A stretch of DNA of 64,000 nt from Liolophura sinensis (taxonomy: Eukaryota; Mollusca; Polyplacophora; Chitonida; Chitonidae), in NCBI RefSeq assembly GCF_032854445.1, contig NC_088295.1:2050501-2114500 (forward strand). The letters are read 5' to 3'. The position numbers and the translations under genes were made by a program. Below the pieces are notes generated by a model. It ran no database searches, was not told the origin of the DNA, and saw only the letters and a list, made by a program, of their open reading frames with translations. Below, one piece after another: positions 34,001 through 46,000 of the stretch (the stretch's first letter is position 1; the number at the start of each line of letters is the position of its first letter).

Positions 34001-37000
34001 AGTCAACGGATCTTTACAGCCATCACCAATACTGTGGCCTGGAACACTCTGCCTAGAGGTAAGTCACTGGATCTTCTTGGCCATCACTGATACTGTGGCC
34101 TGAAACACTCTGCCTAGAGGTAAGTCACTGGATCTTCTTGGCCATCACTGATACTGTGGCCTGAAACACTCTGCGTAGAGGTAAGTCACTGGATCTTTAC
34201 AGCCATCACCTATACTGTGGCCTGGAACACTCTGCGTAGAGGTAATTCTCTGGATCTTTACAGCCATCACAGATACGTTGGCCTGGAACACTCTGCAAGA
34301 AGGTAAGTCACTATCTTCACGGCTATCACAGATACTGTGGCCTGGAACACCATGCCAGGAGGTAAGTCACTGGATCTTCATGGCCATCACTGATAGTGTG
34401 GCCTGGAACACTCAAGAGTTAAGCTCACTTACAATCAACATGTCCTTACCCCAACATCCCACCCACCCCCCCCTCCCTTACTGGTAGTAAACATTTGTCA
34501 ACATGTCCTAACCCCCGTTTGCTCACTGCAAACATCAGTCAGCATGTCCTGTCTCAAACTGACTGGTAGTAGGCATCAGTCAACACGTCCTGTTGCCCAC
34601 TTACTGGTAGTAAACATCAGTCAACATGTCCCATCTCCCATTTACTGGCAGTAAACATCAGTCAACATGTCCCGTCTCACACTTACTGGCAGTAAACATC
34701 AAACGTGGCCTGTCTCCCATTTACTGGTAGTAAACATCAGTCGGCATGGCCTGTATCCCATTTACTGGTAGTAAACATCAGTCAACATAGCCTGTCTCCC
34801 ACTTACTGGCAGTAAACACCAAACGCGGCCTGTGTTCCACATACTGGTTGTGAACATCAGTCAACATGGCCTGTGTCCCACTTACTGGCAGTAAACGTCA
34901 AACATGGCCTGTATCCCATTTACTGGTAATGAACATCAGCCAACATGGCCCGTCTCACACTTACTGGCAGTAAACATCAAACATGGCCTGTCTCCCATAT
35001 ACTGGTAGTAAACATCAGTCAACATGGCCTGTCCCCCATTTAGTGGTAGTAAACATCAGTCAACATGGCCTGTGTCCCATATACTGGTAGTAAACATCAG
35101 TCGACATGGCCTGTCTCCCATTTACTGGTAGTAAACATCAGTCAACATGGCCTGTCTCACACTTTCTGGTAGTAAACATCAGTCAACATGCCATGTCTCC
35201 CATTTACTGGTAGTAAACATCAGTCAACATAGCCTGTCTCCCATTTACTGGTAGTAAACATCAGTCGGCATGGTCTGTCTCCCATTTACTGGTAGTAAAC
35301 ATCAGTCAACATGGCCTGTCTCCCATATACTGGTAGTAAACATCAGTCAACATAGCCTGTCTCACACTTTCTGGTAGTAAACATCAGTCAACATGCCATG
35401 TCTCCCATTTACTAGTAGTAAACATCAGTCAACATAGCCTGTCTCCCATTTACTGGTAGTAAACATCAGTCGGCATGGTCTGTCTCCCATTTACTGGTAG
35501 TAAACATCAGTCAACATGGCCTGTGTCCCATATACTGGTAGTAAACATCAGTCAACATGGCCTATTTCCCTTTTACTGGTAGTAAACATCAGTCAACATG
35601 GCCTGTCTCCCACGTACTGGCAGTAAACATCAAACATGGCCTGTCTCCCATTTACTGGTAGTAAACATCAGTCGACAAGGCCTGTCTCCCATTTACTAGT
35701 AGTAAACATCAGTCAACATGGCCTGTCTCCCATTTACTGGTAGTAAACATCAGTCAGCATGGTCTGTCTCCCATTTACTGGTAGTAAACATCAGTCAACA
35801 TGGCCTGTCTCCCATTTACTAGGAGTAAACATCAGTCAACATAGCCTGTCTCCCATTTACTGGTAGTAAACATCAGTCGGCATGGTCTGTCTCCCATTTA
35901 CTGGTAGTAAACATCAGTCAACATAGCCTGTCTCCCACGTACTGGCAGTAAACATCAAACATGGCCTGTCTCCCATTTACTGGTAGTAAACATCAGTCAA
36001 CATGGCCTGTCTCCCATTTACTGGTAGTAAACATCAGTCAACATGGCCTGTCTCCCATTTACTGGTAGTAAACATCAGTCAACACGATTTTTTTATGTGT
36101 AAGAGAGATTTAATTTCTTTTGAAAGGTGAATGCTTATTTAAGGAGATCTAGATATTCGTCTGACTGTAAAATCTCCTCAGTTTCAAATAAATGTGTATT
36201 TGAAAAGCAAGTATGTTTTTAGTGCTTCTTCTTTTTATCTCACGTTTTAAGAAAAAAAAGCAGTTGAATCTGTGCATTAATTTTGCCTACATGTATTTAA
36301 TGGTTTCCTTGATTCTGATTGGGTGCTGATCTCTATACAGTAACTTCTTCAAATAGTGTCAGATTGTGGTAAAACTTTGTGCCCCACCCAGAAAATTGTG
36401 ATAACCAGCTTGTTCCATGTTTTGCATATTTAGTGTGGGATGGAAATTCACTGTTTTATATGGTTTTCTGAATTGCTGTTACAGATTTATTTCAGCGGTT
36501 CAGCGGCTCTTTCGTCAGGATCTACTGGTGGCTAGTTTATTCCGTAACTTCCTCCTGGCCGAGAGGATTATGAGGTCGTACAACTGTACCCCTGTATCTA
36601 GTCCTAACTTGCCCTCCACGTACCAGCATCCTATGTGGTGAGTCCTGTTTTGTGTGATAGTCCCACAAATGTACCCCTGTATCTAGTCCTAACTTGCCCT
36701 CCACGTAACAGGACCCAGTGTGGTGAGTCCTGTTTTGTGTGATAGTCCTACAACTCTACCCCTATTCAATGTGGTGAGTCCTGTTTTGTGTGATAGTCCA
36801 ACAACTGTACCCCTGTATCCAGTCCTAACTTGCCCTCCACGTAACAGGACCCAGTGTTTTGAGTCCTGTTTTGTGTGATAGTCCTACAACTGTACCCCTA
36901 TTCAATGTGGTGAGTCCTGTTTTGTGTGATAGTCCTACAACTGTACCCCTGTATCTAGTTCTAACTCACGGTCTACATACCAGCACCCAGTTTGGTGAGT

Positions 37001-40000
37001 TCTGTTTTGTGTGATAGTCCTACAGCTCTACCCCTGTTCAATGTGGTGAGTTCTGTTTTGTGTGATAGTCCAACAACTGTACCCCTATTCAATGTGGTGA
37101 GTCCTGTTTTGTGTGATAGTCCTACAACTGTAACCCTGTATCTAGTTCTAACTCACGGTCCACATACCAGCACCCAGTGTGGTGAGTTCTGTTTTGTGTG
37201 ATAGTCCTACAACTCTACCCCTATTCAATGTGGTGAGTTCTGTTTTGTGTGATAGTCCAACAACTGTACCCCTATATCTAGTCCTAACTTGCCCTCCACG
37301 TACCAGCATCCTGTGTGGTGAGTCCTGTTTTGTGTGATAGTCCTACAACTGTACCCCTATTCAATGTGGTGAGTCCTGTTTCGTGTGATAGTCCTACAAC
37401 TGTACCCCTATTCAATGTGGTGAGTCCTGTTTTGTGTGATAGTCCTACAACTGTACCCCTGTATCTAGTTCTAACTCACGGTCCACATACCAGCACCCAT
37501 TGTGGTGAGTTCTGTTTTGTGTGATACTCCTACAACTCTACCCCTATTCAATGTGGTGGGTTCTGTTTTGTGTGATAGTCCTACAACTGTACCCCTGTAT
37601 CTAGTCCTAACTTGCCCTCCACGTAACAGGACCCAGTGTTTTGAGTCCTGTTTTGTGTGATAGTCCTACAACTGTACCCCTATTCAATGTGGTGAGTCCT
37701 GTTTTGTGTGATAGTCCTACAACTATACCCCTGTATGTAGTCCTAGCTCACCCTCCATGTACCAGCACCCAATGTGGTGAGTTTTGTTTTGTGTGATAGC
37801 CCTACAACTATACCCCTGTATGTAGTCCTAGCTCACCCTCCATGTACCAGCACCCAATGTGGTGAGTTTTGTTTTGTGTGATAGCCCTACAACTATACCC
37901 CTGTATGTAGTCCTAGCTCACCCTCCATGTACCAGCATCCAATGTGGTGAGTCCTGTTTTGTGTGATAGTCCTATTGAAGGGAAACATGGTGAGGTATTG
38001 AGTACCTTTTACCCCATGCATCAAAAGCTGTGAGACTTGAAAGCACCTGTGCGATTGTCTACCATATATGCCCCATGCCTATTAAGTAGTGTCTTGTAAA
38101 ATGTCCGTCATCATCACAGATCACTGATGTGTTATCATTGATGAATGTTCTGCACTATTCACTATTTGGGTAAGTTTATCAGTCAGATGTAGTTGTTGTA
38201 AAAATACAGAGTATGACGTTTGTTACAGGAATGCTTGGGACTTAGCACTGGATCAATGCCTCTCCCAGCTGCCCCACCTGTTAGAGAGTGAGGACACCTC
38301 TTTCAAACACAGCCCATTCTTTGCAGAGCAGCTGACTGCCTTCCAGGTGTGGCTATCGTACGGCTCCGAGTCCAGGTCTCCACCAGAGCAGTTACCCATT
38401 GTACTTCAGGTGTGTCTGCCGTACATACCCATATAGTCACATGCAGCACCAGAACAACTCCCCAATTGTCTGCCTTACATACCCATACAGCCACACACAG
38501 CACCAGAACAACTCCCCAGTTGTCTGCCTTACACACCCATATAGCCACACACAGCACCAGAACAACTCCCCAGTTGTCAGCCTTACACACCCATACAGCC
38601 ACACACAGCACCAGAACAACTCCCCAATTGTCTGCCTTACACACCCATATAGCCACACACAGCACCAGAACAACTCCCCAGTTGTCAGCCTTACACACCC
38701 ATATATCCGCAGGCAGCACCAGAACAACTCCACAGTTGTCAGCCTTACACACCCATACAGTCACACACAGCACCAGAACAACTCCCCAATTGTCTGCCTT
38801 ACACACCCATATAGCCACACACAGCACCAGAACAACTCTCCAGTTGTCTGCCTTACACACCCATATATCCGCAGGCAGCACCAGAACAACTCCCCAGTTG
38901 TCTGCCTTACATACCCATACAGCCACACACAGCACGAGAACGACTCCCTAGTTGTCTGCCTTACACACCCATATAGCCACACACAGCACCAGAACAACTC
39001 TCCAGTTGTCTGCCTTACACACCCATATAGCCACACACAGCACCAGAACAACTCCCCAGTTGTCTGCCTTACACACCCATACAGCCACACACAGCACCCG
39101 AGCAACTCTCCAGTTGTCTGCCTTACACACCCATACAGCCACACACAGTACCAGAACAACTCCCCAATTGTCTGCCTTACACACACATATATCCGCAGGC
39201 AGCACCAGAACAACTCCCCAGTTGTCAGCCTTACACACCCATACAGTCACACACAGCACCAGAACAACTCCCCAATTGTCTGCCTTACACACCCATATAG
39301 CCACACACAGCACCAGAACAACTCCCCAGTTGTCTGCCTTACACACCCATATATCCGCAGGCAGCACCAGAACAACTTCCCAGTTGTCTGCCTTACACAC
39401 ACATACAGTCACACACCGCACCAGAACAACTCCCCAGTTGTCTGCCTTACACACACATATATCCGCAGGCAGCACCAGAACAACTCCCCAGTTGTCAGCC
39501 TTACACACCCATACAGTCACACACAGCACCAGAACAACTCCCCAATTGTCTGCCTAACACAACCCATATAGCCACACACAGCACCAGAACAACTCCCCAG
39601 TTGTCTGCCTTACACACCCATATATCCGCAGGCAGCACCAGAACAACTCCCCAGTTGTCTGCCTTACATACCCATACAGCCACACACAGCACGAGAACGA
39701 CTCCCTAGTTGTCTGCCTTACACACCCATATAGCCACACACAGCACCAGAACAACTCTCCAGTTGTCTGCCTTACACACCCATATAGCCACACACAGCAC
39801 CAGAACAACTCCCAGTTGTCTGCCTTACACACCCATATATCCACAGGCAGCACCAGAACAACTCCCCAATTGTCTGCCTTACACACCCATATATCCCGCA
39901 GGCAGCACCAGAACAACTCTCCAGTTGTCTGCCTTACACACCCATATAGCCACACACAGCACCAGAACAACTCCCCAGTTGTCAGCCCTTACACACCCAT

Positions 40001-43000
40001 ACAGCCACACACAGCACCAGAACAACTCCCCAGTTGTCTGCCTTACACACCCATACAGCCACACACAGCACCCGAACAACTCTCCAGTTGTCTGCCTTAC
40101 ACACCCATATAGCCACACACAGCACCAGAACAACTCCCCAGTTGTCTGCCTTACACACCCATACAGCCACACACAGCACCCGAGCAACTCTCCAGTTGTC
40201 TGCCTTACACACCCATACAGCCACACACAGTACCAGAACAACTCCCCAATTGTCTGCCTTACACACACATACAGCCACACACAGCACCCGAGCAACTCTC
40301 CAGTTGTCTGCCTTACACACCCATATAGCCACACACAGCACCAGAACAACGCCCCAGTTGTCTGCCTTACACACCCATACAGCCAAACGCAGCACCAGAA
40401 CAATTCCCCAGTTGTCTGCCTTACACACAAATACAGCCACACACAGCACCAGAGCAACTCTCTAGTTGTCTGCCTTGCACACCCTTATATCCGCAGGCAG
40501 CACCGGAACAACTCCCCAGTTGTCTGCCTTACACTCCCATACAGTCACACACAGCACCAGAACAACTCCCCAATTATCTGCCTTACACACCCATATAGCC
40601 ACAGGCAGCACCAGAACAACGCCCCAGTTGTCTGCCTTACACACCCATACAGTCACACATAGCACCAGAACAACTCTCCAGTTGTCTGCCTTACACACAA
40701 ATACAGCCACACACAGCACCAGAGCAACTCTCCAGTTGTCTGCCTTACACACCCATATAGCCACACACAGCACCAGAACAACGCCCCAGTTGTCAGCCTT
40801 ACACACCCATACAGTCACACACAGCACCAGAACAACTCCCCAATTGTCTGCCTTACTGAAAGAGCACCACTTTCCACCAGACAACATATAGACTCCATTC
40901 TGGCGTGATTTCGTGATAATCTGTGCTTGTTTCCACCCAGGTGTTGTTAAGCCAGGTGCACAGACTGCGGGCGCTGGATTTGCTGGGCAGGTTCCTGGAT
41001 CTAGGGCCCTGGGCTGTCAGTTTGGTGAGAATTGTTAAATATTACATAACTGTCACTTACTTCCTGTATTTATAAGACATAGCTAAAACTTTGTTGCCAT
41101 AATTAGTATTGTGGTTGATGGCATTGTTTATACCATGACTATATACTGTGTTATATTGCACTTGTATCAATGATGAATCTTTCTTTCCATATTTCAGGCA
41201 CTGTCAGTGGGGATTTTTCCATATGTACTGAAGCTGTTACAAAGCTCAGCACGAGAGTTACGCCCCTTGTTGGTATTCATTTGGGCCAAAATCTTGGCCG
41301 TAGATAGTGTAAGTGCAGCAGTTGAAGGTCTGCAACAATGAGTGATATTTTTTGTTGTATTTTATACGTTTTATGATGATGGAAACTCACATAGGCTCCT
41401 GAAATTTTTCAAGAGTGGAATCTGCATGTGAAGCCTGTTATAAAGCCCAGAAATATTGTGGTCAGTTATTTGTTAATAGTTCCCTTTTTCCAAAGGTTGA
41501 TATTAAATCAAATTGATAGAGAATACTTACAATCTGCTTACAATCATACGTAAAATGAATAATTAGGCTTTAGAATGATCTTGTAAACATGTAATATTGC
41601 TGTCTGTCTGTGAACAGATTATATTACATGTATGCTCTCCTACAGTCCTGTACACTCTATATTACTTTCCCTCTACAGACCTATACACATATTAGTGTCT
41701 CTCTACAGTCCTGTACACGCTATATTACTTTCCCTCCACAGTCCTATGCACATATTACTGTCTTTCTACAGTCCTGTACATGCTATATTACTTTCCCTCT
41801 ACAGTCCTATGCACATATTACTGTCTCTCTACAGTCCTGTACACGCTATATTACTTTCCCTCTACAGTCCTATGCACATATTACTGTCTCTCTACAGTCC
41901 TGTACACGCTATATTACTTTCCCTCTACAGTCCTATGCACATATTACTGTCTTTCTACAGTCCTGTACACACTATATTACTTTCCCTCTACAGTCCTATG
42001 CACATATTAGTGTCTCTCTACAGTCCTATGCACATATTACTGTCTTTCTACAGTCCTGTACACACTATATTACTTTCCCTCTACAGTCCTATGCACATAT
42101 TACTGTCTTTCTACAGTCCTGTACACACTATATTACTTTCCCTCTACAGTCCTATGCACATATTAGTGTCTCTCTACAGTCCTATGCACATATTACTGTC
42201 TTTCTACAGTCCTGTACACACTATATTACTTTCCCTCTACAGTCCTATGCACATATTACTCTCTCTCCACAGTCCTGTACACACTATATTACTTTCCCTC
42301 TACAGTCCTATGCACATATTACTGTCTCTTTACAGTCCTGTACACGCTATATTACTTTCCCTCTACAGTCCTATGCACATATTACTGTCTCTCTAGTCCT
42401 GTACACGCTATATTACTTTCCCTCTACAGTCCTATGCACATATTATTGTCTTTCTACAGTCCTGTACATGCTATATTACTTTCCCTCCACAGTCCTATGC
42501 ACATATTACTGCCCCTCTACAGTCCTATGCACATATTACTGTCTTTCTACAGTCCTGTACACGCTATATTACTTTCCCTCCACAGTCCTATGCACATATT
42601 ACTGTCTTTCTACAGTCCTGTACATGCTATATTACTTTCCCTCTACAGTCCTATGCACATATTACTGTCTTTCTACAGTCCTGTACACGCTATATTACTT
42701 TCCCTCTACAGTCCTATGCACATATTACTGTCTTTCTACAGTCCTGTACACACTATATTACTTTCCCTCTACAGTCCTATGCACATATTACTGTCTCTCT
42801 ACAGTCCTGTACACGCTATATTACTTTCCCTCTACAGTCCTATGCACATATTACTGTCTCTCTACAGTCCTGTACACGCTATATTACTTTCCCTCTACAG
42901 TCCTATGCACATATTACTGTCTTTCTACAGTCCTGTACACACTATATTACTTTCCCTCTACAGTCCTATGCACATATTAGTGTCTCTCTACAGTCCTATG

Positions 43001-46000
43001 CACATATTACTGTCTTTCTACAGTCCTGTACACACTATATTACTTTCCCTCTACAGTCCTATGCACATATTACTGTCTTTCTACAGTCCTGTACACACTA
43101 TATTACTTTCCCTCTACAGTCCTATGCACATATTAGTGTCTCTCTACAGTCCTATGCACATATTACTGTCTTTCTACAGTCCTGTACACACTATATTACT
43201 TTCCCTCTACAGTCCTATGCACATATTACTCTCTCTCCACAGTCCTGTACACACTATATTACTTTCCCTCTACAGTCCTATGCACATATTACTGTCTCTC
43301 TACAGTCCTGTACACGCTATATTACTTTCCCTCTACAGTCCTATGCACATATTACTGTCTCTCTAGTCCTGTACACGCTATATTACTTTCCCTCTACAGT
43401 CCTATGCACATATTATTGTCTTTCTACAGTCCTGTACATGCTATATTACTTTCCCTCCACAGTCGTATGCACATATTACTGCCCCTCTACAGTCCTATGC
43501 ACATATTACTGTCTTTCTACAGTCCTGTACACGCTATATTACTTTCCCTCCACAGTCCTATGCACATATTACTGTCTTTCTACAGTCCTGTACACGCTAT
43601 ATTACTTTCCCTCTACAGTCCTATGCACATATTACTGTCTTTCTACAGTCCTGTACACACTATATTACTTTCTCTCTACAGTCCTATGCACATATTAGTG
43701 TCTCTCTACAGTCCTATGCACATATTACTGCCCCTCTACAGTCCTATGCACATATTACTCTCTCTCTACAGTCCTGTACATGCTATATTACTTTCCCTCT
43801 ACAGTCCTACGCACATATTACTGTCTCTCTACAGTCCTGTACACGCTATATTACTTTCCCTCTACAGTCCTATGCACATATTACTGCCCCTCTACAATCC
43901 TATGCACATATTACTCTCTCTCTCTCTACAGTCCTGTACATGCTATATTACTTTCCGTCTACAGTCCTATGCACATGATTTTCTCTCTACAGCCCTGTAT
44001 ATGCTATATTACTATCCGTCTACAGCCCTATGCACATATTACTTTCTATCAACGGCCCTGTATACATGTTATATTACTTTCTCTCTACAGTCCTATGCAC
44101 ATATTACTTTCTATCGACGGCCCTGTATACATGTTATATTACCTTCCCTCTCCAGTCCTATGCACATATTACTTTCTATCGGCGGCCCTGTATACATGTT
44201 ATATTACCTTCCCTCTCCAGTCCTATGCACATATTACTTTCTATTGACGGCCCTGTATACATGTTATATTACCTTCCCTCTCCAGTCCTATGCACATATT
44301 ACTTTCTATCATCGGCCCTGTATACATGTTATATTACCTTCCCTCTCCAGTCCTATGCACATATTACTTTCTATCGACGGCCCTGTATACATGTTATATT
44401 ACCTTCCCTCTCCAGTCCTATGCACATATTACTTTCTATCGACGGCCCTGTATACATGTTATATTACCTTCCCTCTCCAGTCCTATGCACATATTACTTT
44501 CTATCATCGGTCCTGTATACATGTTATATTACCTTCCCTCTCCAGTCCTATGCACATATTACTTTCTATCATCAGCCCTGTATACATGTTATATTACTTT
44601 CTCTCTCTGCAGTTTGTGTACATATCGTATCACTTTCTCTCTGCAGTGTTGTATATTGTTTGGTTTTGTTATTTCCCTACAGTCATGCCAGGCAGATTTG
44701 GTGAAGGACAATGGTCACAAGTACTTCCTGTCTGTGTTAGCTGACCCCTACATGCCTGTGAGTTCTTGTTAGTTGGCAGGGGTGGGGGTGGGGTGGTGGG
44801 GCTGGAATCACTCTGGTGGCACGGTTATACTTGTGTGTCCTCCCAAACCACTGTGCCAATTTTGATGAAACTTACCATGCGTCTTAGCTATCACCTGAAC
44901 TTATGCATCCTTAAGTTTTATGGTAGTTGGGTAATTATTTTCAAAATTCAAGGGAAAATAATAAGAAAATTTGCTTTGGGGCTAAAATGGCACTTAGCCT
45001 GAAACTGCCTTGGGTCCAAGTCACAAGACGAAGGGCCACACTTTTTTTTTTGAATGTCTGATCCCTGTATACACACCATGAAAGTATCTGTCAAACGCAC
45101 TACACAGCAGATCATGTAGATGGCAATAATTGGAACTTCATCTTGTTTACATATTAGAGCGCCCTTTAAATATTCCTTACTCTGTCCACAGTCGGTGTTT
45201 ATTTTGTTGAAGTGTGCACAAAACTAACAGGGGTGCTTACTATGGGTGTTGTACTTTACACAGAAGGATGGAGTTCAGTACAAGGTACTCAGCCACCAAA
45301 AGTCTGTCAGGCGATGCTTTAGGGGAAGTAAAATTGTGCAGGTATTTTGAATTATTCACTGAAGAGAAATTTTCTGCGACACTCTTCTGTTTCGCATTCA
45401 GAAGTAGGTAGGCGTGATTCATATGTACCACATGGATTCTTGTGCTGTCAAAACATCTCTCTATTGCTCGAAATGTGCATGTCATATTTTTTACTACAGA
45501 CTTTCAGAGAAATGTGACAGAGATTAATGTCTGGCAATTGACAGGAGCTCAGACATTCTACTTCTGCAGTTCATGTTGGGTTGTGCTGTTGTTGTAACTT
45601 TAATTCCACATTCGGACAAGTTTTGTATCCTTGCTTCAATTCATGAAAAATAAACGAACATTGTTGAGACTGTACACGCCAGAATTGCGACCAAGAGAAC
45701 ACCACCTACTTGCCAAAATGGTTCATACAGTCGCAGTAGGCCAGTGGCGACCGCTTATTTTTTCCCCTGTAATTATTTTCATATGTAAGTATTTGAAAAT
45801 AGTGCCTTCCCATGTATTTCAGTTATGTCAAAACAACTCTTCCTAAAGCACAGAACCTGTTTCCATGAAACTTAGCGCATATCTTCCCGATAATCAGAAC
45901 TTGTGCATGCCTAAGGGTGGGGAAAACCTAAAAATGACACCTAGTTCTGTTGAAAGGTGCAAAACTTGTAAATGTGGTCTTGAATGTTTTTTTCCATTTT

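Noticed and set aside
38303-40891. Long frames on both strands rich in [18 protein letters not shown] or [18 protein letters not shown]
   Set aside because: Three or more overlapping frames are open through the 54-bp intron 10 array, which lies between two validated RPTOR exons.
41610-44772. Plus-strand frames of up to 456 codons ([18 protein letters not shown] type)
   Set aside because: Product of the acceptor-derived array; the real coding sequence here is only exon 13 in another context.
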